Assembly: GCF_001050375.1 (NCBI RefSeq) | Contig: NZ_KQ130488.1 | Span: 124,001 to 188,000 of the forward strand | Reading direction: 5' to 3' | Origin: Catenovulum maritimum | Lineage (GTDB): Bacteria > Pseudomonadota > Gammaproteobacteria > Enterobacterales > Alteromonadaceae | DNA length: 64,000 nt | In this document: positions 1-10,089 of the stretch, one piece after another | Layout: the number at the start of each line of letters is the position of its first letter | Position numbering within the stretch: the first letter of the stretch is position 1 | Notes under the pieces: model-generated | The model's database searches: none | What the model was told of the DNA's origin: nothing | The model's input: only the letters and a program-made list of their open reading frames with translations | Translations under genes and position numbers: made by a program

Positions 1-3000
1 TGATATTATCTAGCTTGTCTGTTTTAGCGGTTAATATCTCTGTAGCAGAAGCACTATCAAGCACTAAGTTCTCAACAACTTTTATTGTATCTACAACCCC
101 ATATTCAAGTTTAATTGTTGATACATCTAATAAAAACCCAGTATCTGTAGGATGCGTAAACACTATTTTTAAAGTGCCAATACCAGTATTACCTGCAGTA
201 GAAAGCATGGTTGAGATTGTTTGAGGGCCTGCAACAGGCGTAGTGGCAGAGCCTATTTCAACATCATCGGCCAAGAAAGTAATAACGGTACCAGCTTTGA
301 CACTTCCCCCAACTAACTCTAAGGTTGCTTTAGTATCTATGCTAGAAGCATCTAAATTTAAGTTATAACTTACGCTTCTGTCGTTTTTGACGAACCCGAT
401 ATTAACACCACCGCCAGTAGCTTTAATGCCGCCAGTCTCAGAATCAAATGAGCCAGCATTAAAGTTTAGCTCTTGTGCATTATAACGAACAAATGTCACA
501 TCAAACGCATCAAGATTAATACCGTCACCTGGTGCTGTAATACGTAATGTAGAAATAACACCACCAGAAGGTGCATTTAATTTGGCTTCTTCAGACCAAA
601 CATAAGTACCCCAGTTGCCTGAGCTCTTGGCTGGGATAACCCCCAAACTAACACCATTTACAGAAACTTCTAAATCTCGGTTTTGGAAACCAGCCGTTAA
701 AGATTTAATTTTGATGTAAGCAACATCAGACATATTGACGTCAAATTCAGCCCAGTCATCAGCACCAACCCAACCTAATGCACTGCCACCATCAGCACCG
801 TTAGTTGGTTTAAGCGCATCGGCTTTCTCACCAGTAGAGTCACCTACTCTCGCATATTCTTCAGCTTCTAATTTTACTGAAATTGGCGGTTTACCAAATA
901 CAGGTGCTTCACCAGAATGAGCTTCAAACTCAAAGCTTTCCGAAGCAGTAATTTCATCACTAGCAGCATAAAGTGGTGCATTAGTGCTTAAGCTATCTTC
1001 TAGTCGAACATATAAACCCGTTGCTTTAGAGAAAAGTGAGAATGTACTATCGCCGTTATCTACCCAAATAAATTTAGCCCACTCAGAGATATCATCACTT
1101 GGCTCCAGCTGTACGTGTACATAGCCATATCGATTAGGATCGGCTTGAACATAACGGCCTGAAAAATCTCTCAGCGCAACATAATCGTCACCAGCACTCA
1201 CCACAACAAAACCATCATTATCAGAGCTAGCATTCGCTGTTAACGGGTTAAAGCTAGCTGGCAGGCTTTCATCTGATTGAACATAGCTCATATTATCTGC
1301 TTTAATAGCGACATATTGATCAATAGGCGCACTTGCGTAACCATTTACTACACTTGATTCGTCGATCATAGACGGCATGCTGAACAAGGTAACAGTGTGT
1401 AAAAGCAAACCTTCATTATAATTAAAATAGCTATCAAAATCAGACGCGTTGTTGATTGCAGTCCCCTCAATAACTAGATTATCGAAATGAATAAAACGAA
1501 TATAAGCTTGTTGATTTAAGCTTAAATCTGATTCTGCAATTAAATTTTCAGCATTAACTGGCGCTTGACGTACATTGAAATTTTTAAACGTTTTATCAGA
1601 AATAATACTAGTAGTATCAGTCGCTTGCTCTTCCCTATTCCAAACTTGAATATTAAAGATTGACGACTCTTGGCCATAAAACTCAAAGTTTTCAAACACA
1701 CCACCTGCATGCTCAACAAGTTTAGCGGCTGTCAGTTGACTATTAAATACTGATTGAGAGCTTAGCAACTCATCATTTAATCGATCTGAAGATAAAACGG
1801 TATGATTTGAAACTTGAGCTGTAATGCCCATTTCTGTTTCTAAATCAGTACCAAGTTGAAAGCTAGCGCCTGTATAAAGGTTATAGCTAGTATTGTTAGA
1901 CATAGTGATATCTTTATGTAATTGAGTGATATCGCCTGAATTAACAAATAAATTACCCGTATATTCGACCTTAGCACTACCTGATTGATATGTGCCTCCG
2001 CCATAACCTACATCTTTATAGTTTTTAATAACAGACTGGCCATTTGTCACTAAAATACCAGTTGTAGTGCTAATATTAGTAAATCCATCAATAACAGTTG
2101 GCTCTGCAGTGTAGCTACCATCTAATACCATATGTGGGTTAGAAGCATGTGTAATTTGCCAAGGATTTCCTTCTGTTGCATCTAAATGAGACCATGGAGA
2201 GCGAGCTCTATCACTCCAAACATAGCCATCAGCATCACCAGCTTTATCGTCTTCTGTATATACATTAAACATTTCGTCTGAGTATATTGCACGTCCCCAT
2301 GCTTTTATTGGATAACTATTATTTTTAAATAAGAAGCCATATTGCAAATAGGCATCGCCTGGTGCATAAATTTCTCTTACTTTATCATTACCCGTTGCGC
2401 CACCAGCTACAGCACCTCCTTCACCTAAGAATTGATATTCAGTTTTAGGTAAATGAACACCAGCACCAAATACAACTAAAGCACCGTCATTAAACTCTTT
2501 AACTTGCCCCATTGGCGCTGAAGCTGGCGCTAAATGAACGGGGTTAATGAATACAAATAAAGGCGATTCAATTGTTATGCTACCACGGTACTCAGATTGT
2601 TCTGATTCTGCCCAAGCTTTTCTATTAACAGCAATACGATAATGACGCGTAAAGTCAGTTGCACCTGGCAAAGTGACATCAAATGTCTGTTCATCAATTT
2701 TCACTGTATCAATTGGTGCTGGATGAATTTCTAAATCAGAAATATCGATTGCACCCATTGTTGGATCTAATTTAACCCGAACAATAACATCTTCTGAGGC
2801 GTCAATATTCGTCCAGTGCTTAGAGTGTATTGAACTATTTAATTCACCTTCAACAACACCATAACGTCCAGCTTGGTAAGGTTTATCTTGGCCTGTATGG
2901 CGTTTATCATTTTGCGCTAGAAAATTTCTAATTTGAGGTCTAGTTTCATATACTGGTGAAGAGAGTAATTCGCTATCAAGCGTTTTAACTTCAACCGAAA

Positions 3001-4174
3001 AGTAACTAGAAGCACGAGTTGCTTGCCCTTGCCCTCTTTCATTAGGAGTCTGATACTGGAAGGCTGGATAAGTTATTTTTCGTGTAACTAATGTACCCTC
3101 TGAGTTATATACCTGTTTATTGGTTGATAAAGTTTTACCTGAACTGATTTCAGGTATCACAGGATATACTTCAAGGGTATCATTGGTACCTACTAAACGA
3201 AGCATTTCACTCGATTCTGATTCTAAATCATCGCGTAAGGCTTTAACTCGAATGTAACTAGTTTCTGTTCGGTCAAAATTAGATATGGTTAATTCTGTTT
3301 CATTTTCACCTGCCTGTCCAATATTGGTCCAAGTATCACTACCCTCTATTTTTTGTTCTACTTTGAAACCTTTTTCATTTTCGCTATTGTCGCCCCAAAA
3401 AACAGTAATTTCGTCATAAGGAGCTTCAGATTTAAAGTAAACTTGGCTTGGTTTAATGAGTAGCGTTTGATGCGTTTTAGCAACCGAAATCATAGTATCT
3501 ACTTGATGAAGTTGACCATCATTATCGAATGCTTTCATGGTTAATTTTTTAAAACCAAAACTCATTAATGTGTAATCAATACTATAGTTTGGAGCTGTGG
3601 TTGATTGACCAATCAGTTCGCCGTCAAGATAATATTCGACTCTATCTATACTGCCGTCTTGATCTGTTGCTAAAACCTCTAATGATAATGATTCATTTAG
3701 TACTAAGGGGGTTTTATGAGTCGGTAAAACAAGCTCAATTGTTGGCGGTTTTAATGCTGCGGTTACATCGATATCTACTGTTGCTTGAGCAACTTCATCT
3801 TGTGTATCAACAACCATAGCTACAATGGTATTTTTTCCTAATGTAGCATTCACTGGTACATAGAAATTTTCCAGTGTATAAGGTGCTGATATAACAGAAG
3901 TAATAAATGCACCATTCCAATAAAAATCAACACGCTTAATATTGCTATCTGCATCTTCAGCTATAGTCGAAACAGTTAAAGCTTCTCCAGCATTAATAGA
4001 AAGTTCTGTGCTAGGAGCGATAATACTAATGCTTGGAGCAACATTAGGTACAGTTTCACAGCTACTATCTTGCTCACAGTCGTTTATTACAACTCTTTTT
4101 TTCTCTTCGCTATCATTACAACCAGCTAATGCAAGTAGTATAGATAAAGGGATTGCCTTTAATTTAGGTGACAT
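1..4174 (-). CDS. Large multi-domain polysaccharide-active lipoprotein, GH49-like beta-helix with CBM6 modules (3' end outside window)
   Basis: The frame is open from ATG 4174 to the window edge, at least 1391 codons with no stop. An AAGAGG Shine-Dalgarno precedes the ATG. The start encodes a lipoprotein signal with lipobox LAGC (Cys19). Domains by eye: two Ig-like repeats (about 35-215), an FN3-like domain (about 225-310), and a probable right-handed beta-helix (about 325-925). The helix opens with FGAGVH, YAPGDAYLQYGFLF and IKAWGRAIYSDE segments that resemble GH49 dextranase/isopullulanase. Then come a fascin-like beta-trefoil (about 948-1083), a clear CBM6 (about 1095-1228, EAEEY and ADDWAEFDV motifs) and a second, degenerate CBM6-like module to the edge. 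It is last in the operon behind the TonB receptor. Surface or periplasmic glycan cleavage or binding is inferred. The GH49 assignment is from memory of family motifs, and another beta-helix lyase or hydrolase family is possible. Confidence 0.8.
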   Translation of the reverse strand, partial: MSPKLKAIPLSILLALAGCNDSEEKKRVVINDCEQDSSCETVPNVAPSISIIAPSTELSINAGEALTVSTIAEDADSNIKRVDFYWNGAFITSVISAPYTLENFYVPVNATLGKNTIVAMVVDTQDEVAQATVDIDVTAALKPPTIELVLPTHKTPLVLNESLSLEVLATDQDGSIDRVEYYLDGELIGQSTTAPNYSIDYTLMSFGFKKLTMKAFDNDGQLHQVDTMISVAKTHQTLLIKPSQVYFKSEAPYDEITVFWGDNSENEKGFKVEQKIEGSDTWTNIGQAGENETELTISNFDRTETSYIRVKALRDDLESESSEMLRLVGTNDTLEVYPVIPEISSGKTLSTNKQVYNSEGTLVTRKITYPAFQYQTPNERGQGQATRASSYFSVEVKTLDSELLSSPVYETRPQIRNFLAQNDKRHTGQDKPYQAGRYGVVEGELNSSIHSKHWTNIDASEDVIVRVKLDPTMGAIDISDLEIHPAPIDTVKIDEQTFDVTLPGATDFTRHYRIAVNRKAWAESEQSEYRGSITIESPLFVFINPVHLAPASAPMGQVKEFNDGALVVFGAGVHLPKTEYQFLGEGGAVAGGATGNDKVREIYAPGDAYLQYGFLFKNNSYPIKAWGRAIYSDEMFNVYTEDDKAGDADGYVWSDRARSPWSHLDATEGNPWQITHASNPHMVLDGSYTAEPTVIDGFTNISTTTGILVTNGQSVIKNYKDVGYGGGTYQSGSAKVEYTGNLFVNSGDITQLHKDITMSNNTSYNLYTGASFQLGTDLETEMGITAQVSNHTVLSSDRLNDELLSSQSVFNSQLTAAKLVEHAGGVFENFEFYGQESSIFNIQVWNREEQATDTTSIISDKTFKNFNVRQAPVNAENLIAESDLSLNQQAYIRFIHFDNLVIEGTAINNASDFDSYFNYNEGLLLHTVTLFSMPSMIDESSVVNGYASAPIDQYVAIKADNMSYVQSDESLPASFNPLTANASSDNDGFVVVSAGDDYVALRDFSGRYVQADPNRYGYVHVQLEPSDDISEWAKFIWVDNGDSTFSLFSKATGLYVRLEDSLSTNAPLYAASDEITASESFEFEAHSGEAPVFGKPPISVKLEAEEYARVGDSTGEKADALKPTNGADGGSALGWVGADDWAEFDVNMSDVAYIKIKSLTAGFQNRDLEVSVNGVSLGVIPAKSSGNWGTYVWSEEAKLNAPSGGVISTLRITAPGDGINLDAFDVTFVRYNAQELNFNAGSFDSETGGIKATGGGVNIGFVKNDRSVSYNLNLDASSIDTKATLELVGGSVKAGTVITFLADDVEIGSATTPVAGPQTISTMLSTAGNTGIGTLKIVFTHPTDTGFLLDVSTIKLEYGVVDTIKVVENLVLDSASATEILTAKTDKLDNI

Positions 4175-4277
4175 GACTCTGCCTCTTATTCTTGATAATT
4201 TAGCGATAAACGTACCGCTAAATTGTAAAATTTGTTTTGGTATAAAATGCGGCTAACTAATTAACCGCGTATTAAAA

Positions 4278-7160
4278 TTAATCTTTGTTACTAGCCTGAA
4301 GTAGATAGACAACTTCTCCCGTATGCTGATCTATTGCATATAAGGCGCTCTCAGTTTTATCTGTTGCAACTAAGTAAGGTAATCCACCTTCAGTAACTAT
4401 CGAACTTAACTCTCCGATCGTATTTTCAGTTGATTGTAAATTTAATATTTTAACCGTGGTGTTTTCTGTCGCGGCTCCGCCAGAAGGTGTGGCATCTACT
4501 ATCGCAGTTATATTTGAAAGGTCTAATTCAGCGACTTGATTACCAAAAGCGATATAAGCTTTTAAGTTGGCATTATCTACAGCGATTGAGTAACTTGCTG
4601 GTAACTCTTTCGCAGCAGAAACATCATCAATATCGACCAAAGAAAGCTCAGTTAAAGGCGTTGACTCGTTATAAATATCTTTACGAATTGTGGCGAATAC
4701 TTTAGCGGTATTGCCCGTATCATTGCTGCTTTGAGCTAAAGTGATTATGTATTCTTTACGATTTTCGCCTTCACCGATATATAATAAATCGGTACTCACA
4801 GTGCCACTATAATTAGATGTAGTACCAAAAGTCTTTTTAGATACCCACTTTCTGTGTGTTGTCGTATCAGTTTGACTTAATGGCGTGCCTTCAAGGTTAT
4901 AGTTTAAAGTGTAAGTTGCTAAACCATCATTACCAGAAGCATATATTGTGACACCATCTTCAGACATAACAGTTTGACGCGCATCCCATAGGGTATTACT
5001 TAACCCATCTATGTATGCATCAGGCGTTGCTTTATTTTTTAAATTAGGATAGTTAGATAAATCAGAAACTCGAAGAGCGGGTCCCTGCCAACCATGGCGA
5101 ATTAAATAATTTCCATCCGCAGCTGGGCGGTAGTTATTAATAGTTAAACCACCAATTTTTTTATCTACCTCATTCGCACCGAAAAGCTCTAGTGGTGCAG
5201 TAAGCTTTTCAGGGCTAGAAACCATTTTAAATTCAGTAACTTGCTTACCTTCTTTTTCACCTAGATAAAACACAGGAAAACCACCGCGGCCATCAATAGC
5301 CACGTCGACTAAATCTTTAAAATCACCTGCATTTTCTGGAAATAAAGTATCTTTATCAGCTAACTTTCTAACCGAAACTTTAAGTGGTTTTAAATTGATT
5401 GCATCAAAAGGCGTAATCGAATCATCAACATCTGAAGTTAAAATAAATTCAATATCATCTCCAGCTGCTGTACTTGTGATATCTGCTTGATATGTCCATA
5501 TGCCAGTTGCAGAATCATAAGTGGTAACTGGATTACCATTTATTAAGAGGTTTGCTTCTGTAAGCGCATCTGATGTATTTAAACTCGCTTTACCTCTAAG
5601 AATAACACTATTAGAAGCGGTTGCACTTACGGGTGCTGGATATTCAAAACTAGCTGATAATACAGGTAAGCTAGGATCTGCTTTTGTTTTCACGACCCAA
5701 GTAAAAGTTTCATCACCAACCGCTAAACTTGGTTTTATAGATGTCACGAATGTTTCAGGTGAAATAACTTTAACCAATAAATTCTGGCCTGGAGCGATTT
5801 CAGCCCCAGCAGCATCACTGAAAAATTGTCCATCTATAGAATATAAAACCTTGCCTATTAATGGGTTACCATCAGCATCAGTTGCAGATACTGAAACAGG
5901 TAATACTGAATTATATCCTTGTAAATTAACTGTGTAGATAAGCTCAACGACTTGCTCTGAGGTGCTTAATTCAGCACCCGAATTTCTCGGATCATCGATA
6001 AAATAATCAGGGTCTATAGTATCAAACACAGTATCTTTCGAGGCTGTTACGACTTCAAAAGGAATAATTTGGGTTTTAGCCGTTCGACCGATAACCACAG
6101 GTATGCCTCGCTCATCCCTTTTGGGTTCCATAATTGGATTGCCAAGGTCATCAAATAAGTTAGCACCTTCATCATCTGTTGACTGAATCATTTCATAATC
6201 AACAACTTCATAATCCCAAGTTAGTTGAGCTCTATAAGTTTGATCGTAGGTGTAATCAGGAATGTTAAATGCAACTTGCAAATAATCTCCATTTTGACCA
6301 CAAGCGCTATATGGCAGCATATCAGCGTCTTTAAAGTCATCAGTTGAGTAAATCGAAATTTTCGCAACTGGTTCGACTATAGCTTTGTTATCTTCCGTTT
6401 CACCGATCAAGGTATCCATATCAGAGACAAAACTAAATTCAGACTTATAATAATTGCTTAATCCTTGAATCGGTGTTTTCGCTTTAATTAAAATAGTTTG
6501 CCCATCTGCGACCACTTTTCGGTTGCCATCTTTATCTTCTAGAGCTGACCAATCAAACTCAATTTGGTCGTCTCTATAAATATCACTTGGGCTAGGTGTC
6601 GTTAATGCAAAATCAAATTTTTCTCCTGCATACTCTAACCCAGCTTGGTATGACATGTTGTAAAAACCATTAGGTACTAGAAAATCAATTGAAAACTCAT
6701 CTCCATCAATCACAGAAGTCACTGCCGTACTGCCTGTAACACCAGTACCTGCTTTAGTTGGCTTTACATCCGCACGAACAAAAGTATGCTTGTACGGTAC
6801 ATTCACCATATAGTTGTCATCTGAGGGGCATGCTGATGGATTTGGTACTGTAATCGTATCTGCCGCTATTAATTCAAAAGTATGCTTTTTAAATTGCCCT
6901 AATCCTGAAACGATTAGCTGATCAGGTTTAAAAGAAATTATCTGTTCAGTGCCATTAAATTCATTGAGTGAAAGATCGACCTGATTCGCACTCGTGTAAT
7001 TTAAATCTTTACTCGTGCCTGATTGGCTAAAAGTAAACTTTTCAGGTGTAGATTCTCTATTGTCAGACGGTTTTTTAACGTCTTCACTACATGCCGATAT
7101 CAATAAAATTGAAAGTACGGCCGCTGCCACTTGTGTGGTCTTAAATTGCTTAGAAATCAT
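4278..7160 (-). CDS. Large lipoprotein of a TonB-receptor locus, paralogue of the upstream gene
   Basis: Product of 960 residues. I chose ATG 7160 because a GGAG site (7168-7171) precedes it and it places a lipoprotein signal (ISKQFKT..., lipobox ISAC) at the N terminus. An in-frame start at 7220 would overlap the upstream gene and bury the signal. No enzyme motif was recognised. The N-terminal half looks beta-rich. Around residue 500 an Ig-like segment contains EYPAPVSATASNSVILRGK, and from about 600 to the end there are propeller-like repeats (VDVAIDGRGG, TIYASGNDGL, AYIAFGNQVAELDLS). The same landmarks in the same order occur in the 950-residue protein upstream, so the two are paralogues. 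Gap to that gene is about 50 bp and to the downstream glycan-active lipoprotein about 100 bp, indicating one operon. A surface glycan-binding role is inferred from position only. Confidence 0.8.
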   Translation of the reverse strand: MISKQFKTTQVAAAVLSILLISACSEDVKKPSDNRESTPEKFTFSQSGTSKDLNYTSANQVDLSLNEFNGTEQIISFKPDQLIVSGLGQFKKHTFELIAADTITVPNPSACPSDDNYMVNVPYKHTFVRADVKPTKAGTGVTGSTAVTSVIDGDEFSIDFLVPNGFYNMSYQAGLEYAGEKFDFALTTPSPSDIYRDDQIEFDWSALEDKDGNRKVVADGQTILIKAKTPIQGLSNYYKSEFSFVSDMDTLIGETEDNKAIVEPVAKISIYSTDDFKDADMLPYSACGQNGDYLQVAFNIPDYTYDQTYRAQLTWDYEVVDYEMIQSTDDEGANLFDDLGNPIMEPKRDERGIPVVIGRTAKTQIIPFEVVTASKDTVFDTIDPDYFIDDPRNSGAELSTSEQVVELIYTVNLQGYNSVLPVSVSATDADGNPLIGKVLYSIDGQFFSDAAGAEIAPGQNLLVKVISPETFVTSIKPSLAVGDETFTWVVKTKADPSLPVLSASFEYPAPVSATASNSVILRGKASLNTSDALTEANLLINGNPVTTYDSATGIWTYQADITSTAAGDDIEFILTSDVDDSITPFDAINLKPLKVSVRKLADKDTLFPENAGDFKDLVDVAIDGRGGFPVFYLGEKEGKQVTEFKMVSSPEKLTAPLELFGANEVDKKIGGLTINNYRPAADGNYLIRHGWQGPALRVSDLSNYPNLKNKATPDAYIDGLSNTLWDARQTVMSEDGVTIYASGNDGLATYTLNYNLEGTPLSQTDTTTHRKWVSKKTFGTTSNYSGTVSTDLLYIGEGENRKEYIITLAQSSNDTGNTAKVFATIRKDIYNESTPLTELSLVDIDDVSAAKELPASYSIAVDNANLKAYIAFGNQVAELDLSNITAIVDATPSGGAATENTTVKILNLQSTENTIGELSSIVTEGGLPYLVATDKTESALYAIDQHTGEVVYLLQASNKD

Positions 7161-7209
7161 TTTTTGACTCCAAAAAATATTTTTTACGCTGGGTTTCCCC
7201 AGCGTTTTG

Positions 7210-10062
7210 TTATTGATCACAATGCGTCTTAGTTGAATCAGCTACTATTTGATTGTTAGTTTTTAATATGTAAGCCATGTCATACGTTTCTAAATCCATT
7301 GCTAATAAAGCGCTATAGCCATCTTCATTCGCAATATCAGAAATAATCATGTAATCCATATCACCTTCAATCACCATAGCTTTTACATTGCCTAATGGAG
7401 GTTGATTTGCATGAGTAGGGCTGGCAATGACTTTTGCAGTCAAAACACCAGTTGCTAATTGTGAAAGATCCAATTCATAAATTAACTTATTTTTATTATC
7501 TACAACAAAAGCTAAACCTCGTTTATTTGAAATAGCGATTGCGTCTGATTTAAATAATTTAATACTTTCATTATTCTCATCTATGATGGAAACAATACTT
7601 GAAGCAGTATCTGGCGTGTAACTCTCTGCGACTTTCATTTTACGTAGCAAAGTTTGTCCATTATTGGCTATCGTAGAGTTATCTTTACCGTCTAAGATTA
7701 ATAACCATTCTTCGTACTCAATTGCAGATTCGTTGTCTCTATTTACTTGGCTGTAAATATCTAAACTAACTGCATTATTGTTTACTCCAGCCGCATCTTG
7801 AGTGGATGTTGTTTCTTTAGCTACTACACCTACGCCAGCACCAAAACCTTTAAAGACGAAATCTTCAATTTTAGGTGTTTTTAAACCGACAATGGCTTGA
7901 TAACGAGGATCTTGATTAAAGTTTGAAGCTGCGCTCATGAACAATTGCTGACCAGAAGCCGTATAAGCAAAGTGACCTGGATGTTTAACACCTTCCCAGT
8001 TAGTTTGATACAAACCTTTATTAGAAGTGCTAACATCTCCGGTTAATAAATCGTCAGGATAATAAGCTAAATTACCAGGTGATCCACCAATAACCACACC
8101 GCCAACTTCAGGAATAGCATGATTGAATTGAACACCATTTACACCAGCATCACTCCATGACCAAGGTAAAACTAGACAAGTAGGTTTATCTAGACCTTTC
8201 AAATCATATCGCCATAAAATACCCGGCGCTTGATTACCAGAAATAGCATCATTATTGCCACTGCCGTCAAGTAAATATAATGAGTTATCTCTAGGGTCTA
8301 AAGTTAAATCAACAACATTTTCTAGCACGCTCTGCTCTAATCCAACTGGAAAAGTGAACAATGGCTCTTCACCAATACGAGTAATTTCAGCAGTTGTAAT
8401 TTCACTTTGAGCAACTTGTATGTCTCGATTAAATTCAACAGGCCAAGTACGAGTTAAATTAGAAGTTGCCACCATAGCAAACTCATTAACGCCAATATTT
8501 AGGTCTACTTTCTTTTCCCAACTATAAACATTGCGTTTCAATTCTCCTTGGGTTGCTTCTGAGAATACAGCTGTGCTCTCATCTACTAGTAAAGTTAAAT
8601 CACTCGCACTTAATTTAGCGAGTTCAGTCATAGTCTCGTCTGAATGGACACGATAAATAGTTAACCCATCAACAACATGCTCTTCTGGGATAGAAGCATC
8701 GGGTACCTTTCCGTTATTTGTAAAATCAAGTTGATCTTGACTTATATATACTTTGCCTCGGAGTGTCACTGATTCAGTATAAGTTGCACTTGAAGGAACT
8801 GGATATTGAGTTGACAACTCTGGAGCAGGCAAGAAATCCACAGGTTGAGTATGTACTATTACTCTATCTGTTGATTTCTCAACACCCTCTTCGCCGACTT
8901 TAATGTCTATGATCAAATTTTTATCATAGAACTGTTCAGCATCTCCATCTTTAGAGGCTACTTTAATGTATAACTTTTCAAACTTACGAATAGTTAATTC
9001 AGTATTACCTTCTTGATAAAGCACAAAATCAGCGTCTTTGTTACTATTTATTGAATAATAAATGTCATAGTCTGTTATAGCTGCAGGATCAATTTCAGTA
9101 TCGTTAATTTTAGTTACTTTACTCAAGACAACTGGTGCATTTGTATTGAAACCATTAAATGTCACAGGCTCCATAGTAAATGTTCGACCAGGTTTTAGGT
9201 TGCGTTTAGGTGTCAAAATTTTTGTTTTAACATCTAGCTGAGCATCTCTAACGCCAGTATTGATAATGAACACATCTTTTTGATTTCCAACAACTAAAGT
9301 AGCTTGAAATGCTTTTTCCCATTGCTCATCGTTTAAATCAAATGTTGGGGTGATATTAGTTAATAATGTAAGTTTTCCAGGCTGAGCCGTTAGTGGTGCG
9401 TTAACACCGAATAATTCTTGTTTATCAACATCTAATGTGTCACTCAATGAGTATTTAAACAAACCTTCAGAAGTTACATCGATTACATCTTCTAACGGAA
9501 CTGGGGTATAACTCATTAATTCATAGATATAATCTTGATTTTCACAAGCCTCTAATTCAATTACGGCGGGTTGCTCTGGGATGGGTCTGTTATTAGTTTC
9601 TGCGTCTTCTTTCGCTAATAACCAATTATCGTAATTAATTTTATTACTTTCTTTACTATTAAAATTACGATTTTCACACTCTTCAGTTGCCGCTGTTATA
9701 TTCTTTTTAATGCGTGGATCGTATACTGTGCCAGTAATGTCTTTAACTGATTCAATATGAACAGGAACCTCTGCATCTGCAGACATACCATATATGCCAG
9801 CACTATTAATTTCTGTTTTGAAGTCGGCATCGACATCCGCTCTTTCCCAATAGTAAGTTAATTTAACTTCTCTAGTTTCTGGATCAATAACCTCACGTGA
9901 ATATCGAGTGAAACCATAACCACCACGATATAGGATAGGCTCTATATTTTCGTTGGTTTGAGTATTAATCCCAGCTTGTTCTAGTTCGCTTCCACACCCA
10001 ACTAGCAAAGAAAGTGCACTAGCAATGACAGTTAGCGATACGCTTTTCATTTTATATTTCAT
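7210..10062 (-). CDS. Large lipoprotein directly downstream of TonB receptor, propeller-like C terminus
   Basis: Product of 950 residues starting at ATG 10062, with a weak AGG site seven bases upstream. A second ATG at 10050 would keep the same signal peptide. The lipobox is LVGC with Cys23. Functionally unrecognised. An Ig-like stretch near residue 420-440 (TQYPVPSSATYTESVTLRGK) is followed by propeller-like repeats to the C terminus: LENVVDLTLDPRDNSLYLLD, AIAISNKRGLAFVVDNKNK, and a final segment on calls to DLETYDMAYILK. These match the downstream lipoprotein segment by segment. It sits 27 bp after the TonB-dependent receptor stop, the place a SusD-type partner holds in Bacteroidetes loci. 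No SusD-like helical repeat pattern was noticed. A substrate-binding partner of the receptor is the best inference. Confidence 0.8.
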   Translation of the reverse strand: MKYKMKSVSLTVIASALSLLVGCGSELEQAGINTQTNENIEPILYRGGYGFTRYSREVIDPETREVKLTYYWERADVDADFKTEINSAGIYGMSADAEVPVHIESVKDITGTVYDPRIKKNITAATEECENRNFNSKESNKINYDNWLLAKEDAETNNRPIPEQPAVIELEACENQDYIYELMSYTPVPLEDVIDVTSEGLFKYSLSDTLDVDKQELFGVNAPLTAQPGKLTLLTNITPTFDLNDEQWEKAFQATLVVGNQKDVFIINTGVRDAQLDVKTKILTPKRNLKPGRTFTMEPVTFNGFNTNAPVVLSKVTKINDTEIDPAAITDYDIYYSINSNKDADFVLYQEGNTELTIRKFEKLYIKVASKDGDAEQFYDKNLIIDIKVGEEGVEKSTDRVIVHTQPVDFLPAPELSTQYPVPSSATYTESVTLRGKVYISQDQLDFTNNGKVPDASIPEEHVVDGLTIYRVHSDETMTELAKLSASDLTLLVDESTAVFSEATQGELKRNVYSWEKKVDLNIGVNEFAMVATSNLTRTWPVEFNRDIQVAQSEITTAEITRIGEEPLFTFPVGLEQSVLENVVDLTLDPRDNSLYLLDGSGNNDAISGNQAPGILWRYDLKGLDKPTCLVLPWSWSDAGVNGVQFNHAIPEVGGVVIGGSPGNLAYYPDDLLTGDVSTSNKGLYQTNWEGVKHPGHFAYTASGQQLFMSAASNFNQDPRYQAIVGLKTPKIEDFVFKGFGAGVGVVAKETTSTQDAAGVNNNAVSLDIYSQVNRDNESAIEYEEWLLILDGKDNSTIANNGQTLLRKMKVAESYTPDTASSIVSIIDENNESIKLFKSDAIAISNKRGLAFVVDNKNKLIYELDLSQLATGVLTAKVIASPTHANQPPLGNVKAMVIEGDMDYMIISDIANEDGYSALLAMDLETYDMAYILKTNNQIVADSTKTHCDQ

Positions 10063-10089
10063 CTTAAATACCTAATTCTTCACTTCGAG

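Noticed and set aside
1..4174. Broken gene because no stop is visible
   Set aside because: The frame stays open and in register to base 2, so the stop simply lies beyond the window edge.
3942..4256. Rightward ORF of 104 codons across the start of the glycan-active lipoprotein
   Set aside because: It is antisense to a clear lipoprotein signal and Shine-Dalgarno and has no recognisable protein features.
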